This document shows positions 44,074 to 51,818 of a DNA stretch of 64,000 nucleotides, piece by piece. The DNA is taken from NCBI RefSeq assembly GCF_011006175.1, contig NZ_CP048795.1, positions 1,104,491 through 1,168,490 on the forward strand, read 5' to 3'. Under the pieces are notes generated by a model. That model had not been told where the DNA came from. It worked only from the letters and a program-made list of their open reading frames with translations, and did not search any database. Each line of letters opens with the position of its first letter. Position 1 is the first letter of the stretch. The position numbers were made by a program, and so were the translations under genes. The stretch is from Hydrogenobacter sp. T-8 (GTDB lineage Bacteria; Aquificota; Aquificia; Aquificales; Aquificaceae).

Positions 44074-44268
44074 GTGAAGCATAGAAAAAGTCGGAAGAAA
44101 AACAAATGTTTCCCTAACACCATAGTATATAGAGCTATGGAAATAAGCTGTAAGGATAACTTAGGTAAACAACAAAGTGTGAATACAAAAGCACTTCTAA
44201 ATCGGTTAGCGGGTAGCGTAAGCATGGGAGGCGATGCGGTTAAGGAGGAGTGGGGTCTTTATACCTAA
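44074..44268 (+). other. Small open frame between gyrA and leuD, possibly antitoxin-like relic
   Basis: The 235-bp gap between gyrA and leuD holds one 64-codon frame. Its N-terminal part is basic and unremarkable; the end, LLNRLAGSVSMGGDAVKEEWGLYT, reminds me of the C-terminal tails of VapB-type antitoxins (LAGS.S.GGDA...E.LY). There is no clear ribosome-binding site and no toxin gene next to it. It may be a decayed gene fragment or chance. Confidence 0.25.
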
Positions 44269-44290
44269 AGGAAGATTAATAAAAAGGGTT

Positions 44291-44296
44291 TATAAT
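44291..44296 (+). promoter_or_regulatory. Candidate -10 box (TATAAT) of leuD
   Basis: TATAAT ends 7 nt before the ATG at 44304; the spacer AAACAAC contains no ribosome-binding site. Confidence 0.5.
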
Positions 44297-44303
44297 AAAC
44301 AAC

Positions 44304-44807
44304 ATGGTTATAAGAGGTAGAGTGTGGAAGTTTGGAGACAATGTGGACACGGACCAGATAATACCTGCCAGATACCTAAACACCTCTGACCCTTATGAAC
44401 TTGCCCAGCATGTAATGGAGGACTCGGAGCATCCAGAGTTTGCAAAGGAGCACAAGGAAGGAGATATAATAGTGGCGGGTAGAAACTTTGGCTCTGGCTC
44501 TTCAAGGGAGCATGCACCCATAGCCATAAAGTATGCTGGAGTGCCTGTGGTTATAGCCAAATCCTTTGCAAGGATATTCTTCCGTAATGCCATAAACATA
44601 GGTCTTCCTATAGTGGAAGCACCACAGGCAGTGGATGAGATAAAAGAGGGCGATGAGATAGAGGTAGACTTGGAAAAGGGTATTATAAAGAATCTGACGA
44701 CCGGTAAAGAGTATACCGCCACCAAGTTTCCAGATACTTTAATGGCTATCCTAAAAGCCGGTGGTCTGATGGAGTATGCTAAGGAAAAGTTGAAAGCCAA
44801 TGGATAG
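44304..44807 (+). CDS. leuD: 3-isopropylmalate dehydratase small subunit
   Basis: Swivelling-domain subunit of isopropylmalate isomerase in leucine biosynthesis. The 167-residue thermophile/archaeal-type protein starts GRVWKFGDNVDTDQIIPARYL and has NFGSGSSREHAP, the substrate-binding loop, and IAKSFARIFFRNAINIGLP. leuC is not in the window. It overlaps pyrE by 8 bp. Confidence 0.96.
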   Translation: MVIRGRVWKFGDNVDTDQIIPARYLNTSDPYELAQHVMEDSEHPEFAKEHKEGDIIVAGRNFGSGSSREHAPIAIKYAGVPVVIAKSFARIFFRNAINIGLPIVEAPQAVDEIKEGDEIEVDLEKGIIKNLTTGKEYTATKFPDTLMAILKAGGLMEYAKEKLKANG

Positions 44808-45342
44808 AGAAAGACTAAAAGCTCTAATAAGGGAAAGGTCTCTCAAGGTTGCGGACGAGCCTATATTCAAACTTTCTTCTGGAAAGCTAAGCAAGTATTA
44901 TATAGACCTAAAGCAGATAACCTTTGACCCAGAAAGTGTGTATATTTTGGGTAAGGTTTTATATCAGGCTATAAAAGACCTAAAGCCTCAGGGTGTGGGA
45001 GGTCTAACCCTTGGTGCGGACCCTATAGCCTATGCGGTAAGCATGGTCTCATACCTTGAGGGAGATACCATAAAACCCTTTGTGGTCCGAAAGGAGCCAA
45101 AGGCTCACGGCACTGGAAAGCAGGTGGAAGGGCTACTAAGGGCAGGAGACAGGGTTGTGGTTTTAGAGGATGTGATAACCACAGGAGGTTCTGCTCTCAA
45201 GGCAGTCCAAGCCTGCAAAAGGGAGGGCTATGAAGTGCTTTGTGTCTATGCGGTGGTTGATAGAGAAGAGAGTGGCAGGGAAAACTTACAAAGGGAAGGT
45301 CTTGAAGTATACGCTCTTTTTAGAGTGTCTGAGCTTTTGTAA
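44800..45342 (+). CDS. pyrE: Orotate phosphoribosyltransferase
   Basis: Makes OMP from orotate and PRPP. The 180-residue protein has SGKLSKYYIDLKQI, GLTLGADPIAYAVS and the PRPP motif VVVLEDVITTGGSALKAV, with the flexible-loop lysine in VVRKEPKAHG. Normal length for the single-domain form. Translationally linked to leuD, and followed by a DUF29 gene after 2 bp. Confidence 0.96.
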   Translation: MDRERLKALIRERSLKVADEPIFKLSSGKLSKYYIDLKQITFDPESVYILGKVLYQAIKDLKPQGVGGLTLGADPIAYAVSMVSYLEGDTIKPFVVRKEPKAHGTGKQVEGLLRAGDRVVVLEDVITTGGSALKAVQACKREGYEVLCVYAVVDREESGRENLQREGLEVYALFRVSELL

Positions 45343-45344
45343 GG

Positions 45345-45818
45345 ATGGAAAAAGAGCTAAAGGAGCTATACAGAGAAGATTTTCCTCTCTGGGCTGAGAT
45401 AAACTACCAACTTCTCAAGGCAGGAAGATATCAAGAAGTTGACTGGGAAAATCTATACACAGAATTGGAAAAGCTAATCCAGAGGGAGGTGGACGAGGTA
45501 GCAAGCTATTTATCTTTACTCTTGGAAAAGCTATACATATGGGAAAACTACAAGGAGCTTATAAAAGAGCCAAAAAGACACAGAATAGAGATATATCACC
45601 TTAGAGACAGGATTGAGTTGGAGTTAGAGTTTTCGCCAAGCATGAGACAGAGGCTTGAAAGGGAACTTTATAGGGCTTGGAACTACGCAAGGGTTAGGAT
45701 AAGACTTTGGCTTGAGAGCTTGGATAAGAAGTCAGAAGCTATAAGTTTTTTCTACACCTTTATAGATTGTCCCTATGACCTAACAGAAGCCCTTACGGGT
45801 AAAATAGAAGACACATGA
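45345..45818 (+). CDS. DUF29-family protein
   Basis: The 157-residue helical protein shows the DUF29 pattern: LYREDFPLWAEINYQLLKAGRYQEVDWENLYTELE, then LEKLYIWENY, FSPSMRQRLERELYRAW and CPYDLTEALTG. The family is common in cyanobacteria and thermophiles, often in several copies, and has no assigned function. It overlaps the ZIP transporter start by 4 bp (ATGA). Confidence 0.85.
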   Translation: MEKELKELYREDFPLWAEINYQLLKAGRYQEVDWENLYTELEKLIQREVDEVASYLSLLLEKLYIWENYKELIKEPKRHRIEIYHLRDRIELELEFSPSMRQRLERELYRAWNYARVRIRLWLESLDKKSEAISFFYTFIDCPYDLTEALTGKIEDT

Positions 45819-46540
45819 ACATACTTTTCATATCCTCTCTTCTACTTCTTGGCACTTTTCTTGGTAGCCTGCTTGCTGTCCTGCTTAAAAAGCCCTTTTT
45901 AAGCGTTGGTGTGAGCCTTTCTTTTACAGGTGGTGTTATGCTCGTTGCCAGCTTTACAAGTCTTATCTTGCCTGGGCTTGAGGTGGGTAGCTTTTTTGAG
46001 GTTGCCTTTGGCATTGTTTTAGGCTTTGTGCTTATGGCTTTGGTGGAAAGCCTTGTGCCTCACGAGCATACCATAAAGGGTATGGAAGGTATCTCTCCTC
46101 AAAGACTAAGCAGGCTATACTTGATAGTGTTTGCGGTAATTATTCACAACATACCCGAAGGCTTAAGCGTAGGTATAGCATCCGCCTACTCAGGAGAGAA
46201 AGGTTTTCAAACCGCTATAGCCATAGCCCTCCAAGATATTCCAGAAGGCTTTGTGGTGAGCTTACCTCTCATGGTGATTACAGGCAAGGTTCTTATGCCC
46301 TTGTGGGTTGGCTTTCTTAGCGGTTTTCTTGAAGCCCTCTTTTCTCTAATAGGCTATGCCTTTTTTGAGGTCTTCAAAAACCTTTTGGCGGTAGGTCTTG
46401 GTTTTGGTGGTGGTGCTATGGTATACATTACCGCAAAGGAGGTCTTCCCAGAAGCCTACGCAGAAGGCAAACACACCCAGTCCACCATAGCCTTTCTTTT
46501 GGGACTTTTGCTTATGCTCTTTCTTGATACCTCACTTTAG
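45815..46540 (+). CDS. ZIP-family metal transporter
   Basis: The 241-residue membrane protein has about eight helices and the two metal-site helices of ZIP transporters: IIHNIPEGLSVGIASAYSGE and IAIALQDIPEGFVVSLPLM. ZIP proteins move zinc, iron or other divalent ions toward the cytoplasm. A short histidine-containing stretch (VPHEHT) lies in the cytoplasmic loop. Metal specificity is not evident. It ends 9 bp inside the convergent cytochrome gene. Confidence 0.92.
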   Translation: MNILFISSLLLLGTFLGSLLAVLLKKPFLSVGVSLSFTGGVMLVASFTSLILPGLEVGSFFEVAFGIVLGFVLMALVESLVPHEHTIKGMEGISPQRLSRLYLIVFAVIIHNIPEGLSVGIASAYSGEKGFQTAIAIALQDIPEGFVVSLPLMVITGKVLMPLWVGFLSGFLEALFSLIGYAFFEVFKNLLAVGLGFGGGAMVYITAKEVFPEAYAEGKHTQSTIAFLLGLLLMLFLDTSL

Positions 46541-47350
46541 AGCATTTTGCACAAGCACGGGTATGAGGTGCACATTATGGCATCTGTAGCAAAACTGTCC
46601 TACCTCCGAGAGATGTTTAAAGACATTGTCTCTGTTTATCTGAGGAGCCTTGAGGGCCTTCTGGAGGTTATCAAGTGCGGTAAGATACTCCTTTCCTGCA
46701 AGGGACTCTATAGAAGCCTTTGAGGTATGACACTTGGTGCACATGGTATTGAGCTGTTTTGCCCTTTCCACAAAGTTATCGCCATGCTCCCTTGCTTTAG
46801 AAACCTCACCTTGAAGCAGAAACACCCTCAGAGACTTCATAGAATCCGATAACTTTTTCATGTAGTCCTTTGTCTTTAAGTTCTGAAGCTCTACAGGGTC
46901 TTCGAGGGTTATGTTGTCATATCTTGGAAAGTGATAGTAGAGCTTTACCACTGCTTGATTGTCCTGATGGCACTTGCTACAGGTTTGTCCAAGCTCTCTT
47001 GATGCATTTATTACCGCATCCACATTCTTTGACTGGACCGCCTTTACAAGATTGTCCGCCAGTGCTGGCTTGAAATAGTCCCTCCACTCTGGCACCATCC
47101 TTGCGGATTCTTCATAGGTTTTTTTAAGCTGGTTAGCCCACTCAAGAGCTTTATCCCACCTACCTTCGTTTATGTTTAGGTTAATTCCGTGAAAGGCTAC
47201 GCTCATGGTATGCATATTGGACAGATATTCCATCCTTTGAGACTGAGGAGGGTAGTATTTTTCAAGGGACTTGGGCGGTCTTTTCATGGTTATCTGCTGT
47301 GAGAAAGAAATTCCAACAAGCAAAGCAAAGGCAAGATACAGTCTTTTCAT
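46532..47350 (-). CDS. Tri-heme c-type cytochrome, secreted
   Basis: The 272-residue protein starts with a Sec signal (MKRLYLAFALLVGISFSQQ) when the ATG at 47350 is used, which has AGGAGG 6 nt upstream; the frame's first ATG at 47404 adds 18 residues with no signal-peptide character. Three heme motifs are present: CSKCH, CTKCH and CYRCH. Most of the chain is helical, perhaps cytochrome c'/c556-like repeats (each CxxCH near the end of a helical bundle). A periplasmic electron-carrier role is likely; the partner is unknown. Confidence 0.88.
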   Translation of the reverse strand: MKRLYLAFALLVGISFSQQITMKRPPKSLEKYYPPQSQRMEYLSNMHTMSVAFHGINLNINEGRWDKALEWANQLKKTYEESARMVPEWRDYFKPALADNLVKAVQSKNVDAVINASRELGQTCSKCHQDNQAVVKLYYHFPRYDNITLEDPVELQNLKTKDYMKKLSDSMKSLRVFLLQGEVSKAREHGDNFVERAKQLNTMCTKCHTSKASIESLAGKEYLTALDNLQKALKAPQINRDNVFKHLSEVGQFCYRCHNVHLIPVLVQNALK

Positions 47351-47442
47351 AGCTCCACCTCCTGGGTTTATGCATAATTTTAGTAGAGCTGGGACAAATT
47401 TCAACCTTATAGGTTTATGCTTATTCCCTTAAAATTCTATAC

Positions 47443-48210
47443 ATGCATGTCCTTTTGGTAGGACTTGGCAATATGGGAAACAAATACTTTTGGAAGTTAG
47501 AGGAGCTTGGTGAGAAACTGGTTCTGTGCGATATAGACCCAAACAAGGAAAAAAAGCCTTACCCTTTCTATTGTCATTTTGGAGATATTAAAGAAGAGCT
47601 CAAGGCGGTTATAGTAGCAGTAGACCCAAAGGAGCATGTAGGCATAGCCCAAGAATTTTTAAAGAAAGGAATACCTCTTCTTCTTGAAAAGCCTCCCGCA
47701 TTAAGCTCTAAGGAGTTTGACAGAATAAAAGACTACCCAAACCTGTATATCTCAGAGGTGGAAAGCTATTCGGTGTGTGTGGATTTTTTGCAAAGACCGA
47801 AGAAGTTCATAAAGATAGAGAGGTTTGGCAGAGCAAAAGGCTACATTTCGCCACTTTGGGACCTCGCTTGGCATGACCTGTATCTCCTTCAGAGAATTTC
47901 CAAAAACATAGTTCTTAGAGACCTTAGAATAGAAAAAAACATATGGACTCTTGAAGGCTACATAGATGGAGTCCCCTTTAGCCTAAGTGTCGCATGGGAG
48001 CATCCAGAGCCAAGAAGAGTGTGGAATATAGATGACAAGCTCATGCTGGACTTTGGCAACGAGAGAGTATACGAAGACCAAAGGGTGGTCAAGGAAGAAA
48101 AAAGAGACAAGCTAAAACTTATGCTACAGGACTTTTTAAGAGGCACATACGACCCACAGAGCGTAGAGAGAGCATACATAAACCTAAGAATTCTTGAGAG
48201 TCTCTCTTAG
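47443..48210 (+). CDS. Gfo/Idh/MocA-like oxidoreductase
   Basis: The 255-residue protein has the N-terminal NAD(P)-binding pattern VLLVGLGNMGNKYFWKL, a DIDP strand end, and the family motif LLLEKPPALSSKEFD (usual VLVEKP). The C-terminal alpha/beta domain is short, so it is below the usual 320-380 residues. Substrate is unknown. Upstream a TATAC sequence lies next to the ATG. It ends 4 bp into the convergent reductase gene. Confidence 0.75.
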   Translation: MHVLLVGLGNMGNKYFWKLEELGEKLVLCDIDPNKEKKPYPFYCHFGDIKEELKAVIVAVDPKEHVGIAQEFLKKGIPLLLEKPPALSSKEFDRIKDYPNLYISEVESYSVCVDFLQRPKKFIKIERFGRAKGYISPLWDLAWHDLYLLQRISKNIVLRDLRIEKNIWTLEGYIDGVPFSLSVAWEHPEPRRVWNIDDKLMLDFGNERVYEDQRVVKEEKRDKLKLMLQDFLRGTYDPQSVERAYINLRILESLS

Positions 48211-48938
48211 TCGTATTTTTCCTTCTTTATCTGGTTCTTATCCACTCCAAGCTCAAGAAGCATGCTTGCTATGTCTTCCACAAAGGCTGGTGGTCCACAA
48301 AGGTAGTAGAGATTTGTAGGAATATCCTCCACCTCTTTTAGTATCATCTCCACATTTATCCTTCCCGTGTATCCCTTCCAATCTGGTGGATGAGAGCGTG
48401 TAAGGGTGTGGACTACCTTTATGTTTGAGTGCTTATCCATTCTCTCTAACTCTTCTCTGTAGATTATCTCCTCATAGTGGGTGTTTGAATATAAAAGCGT
48501 AGCCTTCACGTGTTCTAACTTGGCGGAGACTATGTATCTTAGTATGCACATAAGAGGCACTATGCCACTTCCTGCACCTATAAGCACAAGGCTTGTGCCC
48601 ATTTGAGGAAGCCACACAAACTTTCCATAGGGTCCCTTTAGGAGAAACTCGTCTCCTTCCTTTACCTTTTCTGTGAGATAGGTAGAGGCTCTGCCTTCTG
48701 GCACTTTCTTTATGGTTAGCTCAAGGGTCTCTTTTTGAGTGGGTGGGCTTGCAATAGAGTAAGCTCTTTTTAGCACTTGATCCTCGTAGGGGACATTCAC
48801 CATCACATACTGCCCTGGGTAGAAGTCAAAGTCCACATGGCTTATGTCAAAGACCAAGGTTTTTGTGCTGGGCGTCTCGTGTATAACCCTTATAACCTCT
48901 GCGGTAAATTCCCTTATTGGCTTTTTCTCAAGCTCCAT
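48207..48938 (-). CDS. FAD/NAD(P)H-dependent ferredoxin reductase-like protein
   Basis: The 243-residue protein is of the ferredoxin-NADP reductase superfamily: FYPGQYVMVNVPYE, the FAD motif RAYSIASPP, GPYGKFVW, the nucleotide-binding VLIGAGSGIVPLMCILRYI and the end YYLCGPPAFVEDI. It lacks an attached [2Fe-2S] domain, so it should work with a separate carrier. The start codon overlaps the lysS stop (TGATG), indicating cotranscription with lysS. Confidence 0.9.
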   Translation of the reverse strand: MELEKKPIREFTAEVIRVIHETPSTKTLVFDISHVDFDFYPGQYVMVNVPYEDQVLKRAYSIASPPTQKETLELTIKKVPEGRASTYLTEKVKEGDEFLLKGPYGKFVWLPQMGTSLVLIGAGSGIVPLMCILRYIVSAKLEHVKATLLYSNTHYEEIIYREELERMDKHSNIKVVHTLTRSHPPDWKGYTGRINVEMILKEVEDIPTNLYYLCGPPAFVEDIASMLLELGVDKNQIKKEKYD

Positions 48939-50641
48939 CAGACCCTCCTCAAGGCTGGAAAGAGTATAACCTCCCTTATAGAGTCCACGTCTGCCAGTAT
49001 CATCACAAGCCTGTCTATACCTATGCCTTCTCCTGCGGTTGGCGGCATACCATACTCAAGGGCGGTTATAAAGTCCTCGTCCATCTGCATAGCTTCTTCG
49101 TCTCCCATCTCCTTTTCCCTTAACTGCTCCAAAAACCTCTCCCTTTGTTCAAAGGGGTCGTTTAGCTCCGTGTAGGCGTTGGCAAGCTCCTTTCCTGCCA
49201 CAAAGAGCTCAAACCTCTCCACAAGGTCTGGGTCTTCTCTGTGGCTTTTGGCAAGAGGCGAGAGTATCTTTGGAAAGTCCAAGACAAAGCAAGGACCCCA
49301 AAGCTCATCCTCCACTAAAAGGTCAAAAACCTTATCTATGAGTTTGGCATGAGTTAAAGTCTCTGCCTTTGGCACTCCTATCTCCTTTGCAAGCTTTCTT
49401 AGACCCTCTAAATCTCTTAAGAAAAAGTCCTTGTCCTTGCCTGTTTTTTCCTCTAAAAGCTCAAAGTATCCATACCTTTTGTATGGTGGTGTAAAGTCAA
49501 GCTCTCTGCCTCCATAAGTTAGCTTTAGACTGCCCACCGTTGAAAGTAGAACATGCGATAAAAGCCTTTCTGTAAAGTCCATAAGGTCCTTATAGTCCCA
49601 GTAAGCGGTATAAAACTCCACCATGGTAAACTCTGGGTTGTGGGTGGTATCCACACCCTCGTTGCGGAAGTTTTTACCAAGCTCATAGACCTTGTTAAAG
49701 CCACCCACGATTAGCCTTTTGAGATAAAGCTCTGGTGCTATCCTAAGGTATAGGTTCTGCTCAAGGTAGTTGTGATAGGTTATAAAGGGCTTTGCATTAG
49801 CCCCAGAGGCTATGTGTTGAAGTATGGGAGTTTCCACCTCAAGGAAACCTTCCTTGTCTAAAAAGTTTCTTAGCTCCTTAATGACCTTGCTCCTTAATAG
49901 GAAAATCTTCCTTGCCTCTTCGTTGGCTATTAGGTCAAGGTATCTTTGGCGGTATCTTACTTCCACATCCTTTATGCCGTGCCACTTTTCTGGCATAGGG
50001 TGTAGACTTTTTGAGAGTATCTTAAAGCTCTCTACCTCTACCGTTAGCTCTCCTGTGTTTGTCCTAAAGAGCTTGCCCCTCACGCCCAATATATCTCCAG
50101 TATCCACAAGCTCCTCAAACTCCCTAAAGGATTCCTCACCCACCACATCCTTTTTGAGGTATATCTGTATCCTACCTGTAGCATCCTGCAAATGTCCAAA
50201 GATAGCCTTACCCATGCTCCTAAGGGTTATAAGCCTTCCAGCGAGGGAAACCTCTTCAAAGTTAGGGTCAAGGTCATAAAGAGGCTTTATATCTTCTATC
50301 TCAAGGGCTTGTCCCTCCCACAGAACCGCGTCATAAAGGCAAAGCTTCCCCTCATACCTACCAAGTTTTCCCATAAGGACGTATTCCTGTCCAACCTTTA
50401 GTTCTTGTTGTGTTATGGCGAGTATCTCCACGCCTTTGGAACTTGCAAGCCTTAAAAGACAGCCCTCTTCTATTTTCGAAGACCTTTTTACAACCCCTCT
50501 TAAGACAAGCTCTCTGTTTTCTGTAGGTTTTTCATACTTGTTCCTAATATCGCCTATCTGAGTGCTTATCTCAAACCTATAGGGATAAGCCTGTTTTCTC
50601 TCTGCTAATTCCCTTAACTTTTCAAGTCTTGACCCTTCCAT
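48938..50641 (-). CDS. lysS: Lysyl-tRNA synthetase, class II
   Basis: Charges tRNA-Lys. An N-terminal OB-fold (about 40-150) is followed by the class II core: motif 1 region EVETPILQHIASGANAKPF, motif 2 FRNEGVDTTHNPEFTMVEFY and motif 3 GEGIGIDRLVMIL. I use the ATG at 50641 (567 residues) instead of 50695: the longer start lies beyond the promoter of the divergent HDAC-like gene, and TATAAT ends 9 nt before 50641. It forms an operon with the ferredoxin-reductase-like gene. Confidence 0.96.
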   Translation of the reverse strand: MEGSRLEKLRELAERKQAYPYRFEISTQIGDIRNKYEKPTENRELVLRGVVKRSSKIEEGCLLRLASSKGVEILAITQQELKVGQEYVLMGKLGRYEGKLCLYDAVLWEGQALEIEDIKPLYDLDPNFEEVSLAGRLITLRSMGKAIFGHLQDATGRIQIYLKKDVVGEESFREFEELVDTGDILGVRGKLFRTNTGELTVEVESFKILSKSLHPMPEKWHGIKDVEVRYRQRYLDLIANEEARKIFLLRSKVIKELRNFLDKEGFLEVETPILQHIASGANAKPFITYHNYLEQNLYLRIAPELYLKRLIVGGFNKVYELGKNFRNEGVDTTHNPEFTMVEFYTAYWDYKDLMDFTERLLSHVLLSTVGSLKLTYGGRELDFTPPYKRYGYFELLEEKTGKDKDFFLRDLEGLRKLAKEIGVPKAETLTHAKLIDKVFDLLVEDELWGPCFVLDFPKILSPLAKSHREDPDLVERFELFVAGKELANAYTELNDPFEQRERFLEQLREKEMGDEEAMQMDEDFITALEYGMPPTAGEGIGIDRLVMILADVDSIREVILFPALRRV

Positions 50642-50650
50642 AGAGAAAGG

Positions 50651-50656
50651 ATTATA
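50651..50656 (-). promoter_or_regulatory. Candidate extended -10 (TGC-TATAAT) of lysS
   Basis: On the minus strand TGCTATAAT ends 9 nt before the lysS ATG at 50641. It lies back-to-back with the TATAAT of the divergent gene at 50669. Confidence 0.5.
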
Positions 50657-50668
50657 GCACTTTTGGAG

Positions 50669-50674
50669 TATAAT
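50669..50674 (+). promoter_or_regulatory. Candidate -10 box (TATAAT) of the HDAC-like gene
   Basis: TATAAT ends 7 nt before the ATG at 50682, with CATCTTC between and no ribosome-binding site. Confidence 0.5.
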
Positions 50675-50681
50675 CATCTTC

Positions 50682-51611
50682 ATGAAGACAGGCATTGTTT
50701 ACGACCCCATATACCTTAAGCACCACTGGAAGGGTCATCCAGAAAACAAGGATAGGCTAATAGCCATAATTCAGGAACTTGAAAGAAAAGGTATTTTAAA
50801 AGAGCTTGTTCATATAAGCCCAAGGAGGGCTAACGCTCAAGAGGTTTCCCTCAATCACGACCCCGCATACATACAGGAAGTGGCAGATTTTTGCTCTGCC
50901 GGTGGAGGATACCTTGACCCAGATACTTACACAGTTCCTGATTCTTACGAGGTAGCTCTGTATGCGGTGGGCGGAGTGCTTGAAGGTATAGACAGGCTCT
51001 TGAACGGAGATGTGGAGGCAGTCTTTTGTGCAATAAGACCTCCGGGACATCATGCAGAATACGCTAAGGCTATGGGCTTTTGCCTTTTTAACAACATAGC
51101 CATAGGCGCCCACTATCTTCTTCAGAAAGGCTATGAAAGGGTCTTTATAGTGGACTTTGACGCCCACCATGGAAACGGCACTCAAAGGAGCTTCTACGAA
51201 GAGGACAGGGTTTTTTATTTCTCCTCCCACGAGTATCCCTTCTACCCCGGCACAGGCTCTTCAGAGGAAAAGGGTGTAGGTAGAGGCTATGGATTTACTC
51301 ATAACGAACCCCTTCCTGCGGGAGCAGGTGATATGGAGTTTGACAGGATATATGGTGAAGTTTTTCCAAGGCTCTTTTATGAGTATTCGCCTCAGTTCCT
51401 TCTTGTCTCAGCGGGCTACGACGCCCACAGGGATGATCCTCTTACATACCTTAATCTCTCCACAGAGGGCTTTGGTAGACTTGTGGAGAGCCTTCTCCAA
51501 AATACCAAAAGGCTGTCAGTGCCAGTCCTCTTTGCCCTTGAGGGAGGTTACAATCTCAAAGCCCTCTCGGAGTGCGTCAGCATTACACTGCAGAAGATGT
51601 TGGAGGCTTAG
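50682..51611 (+). CDS. Histone deacetylase-like amidohydrolase (HDLP/AcuC family)
   Basis: The 309-residue protein resembles the Aquifex aeolicus histone-deacetylase-like protein whose structure is known. Zinc and catalytic residues are in place: AIRPPGHHAEYAKAMGFCLFNN (His pair), VDFDAHHGNGTQ (zinc Asp and His), SAGYDAHRDDPL (second zinc Asp) and EGGYN (Tyr). Natural substrate in bacteria is unclear; acetoin-pathway, acetyl-lysine and acetylpolyamine roles are known in relatives. Its stop overlaps the next small gene (TAGATG). Confidence 0.93.
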   Translation: MKTGIVYDPIYLKHHWKGHPENKDRLIAIIQELERKGILKELVHISPRRANAQEVSLNHDPAYIQEVADFCSAGGGYLDPDTYTVPDSYEVALYAVGGVLEGIDRLLNGDVEAVFCAIRPPGHHAEYAKAMGFCLFNNIAIGAHYLLQKGYERVFIVDFDAHHGNGTQRSFYEEDRVFYFSSHEYPFYPGTGSSEEKGVGRGYGFTHNEPLPAGAGDMEFDRIYGEVFPRLFYEYSPQFLLVSAGYDAHRDDPLTYLNLSTEGFGRLVESLLQNTKRLSVPVLFALEGGYNLKALSECVSITLQKMLEA

Positions 51612-51818
51612 ATGCTTGCAAGACTAAAGCACTACCTTTTTCAGGCATTTTCCTTTGTGCTACTTGTCTACGGCTTTTACCTCCTTTTTCTCTTTCTCCT
51701 TGATACAAGCCTGAGGCTAAACAGGACCCTTGCCTATCCCTTTTCCATAGCCCTCACCCTCCTCCTGTTTACCGCAACCCTCATATATTGGGTCAAAAAG
51801 AAGAGACTGCCCCTATAA
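51612..51818 (+). CDS. Small two-helix membrane protein
   Basis: I do not recognise this 68-residue protein. It has two hydrophobic segments (about 9-31 and 40-61) separated by a short basic loop and ends in KKKRLPL. It directly follows the HDAC-like gene, and its 3' end overlaps the convergent siroheme-decarboxylase-like gene by 26 bp. No good ribosome-binding site other than coupling. Confidence 0.55.
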   Translation: MLARLKHYLFQAFSFVLLVYGFYLLFLFLLDTSLRLNRTLAYPFSIALTLLLFTATLIYWVKKKRLPL

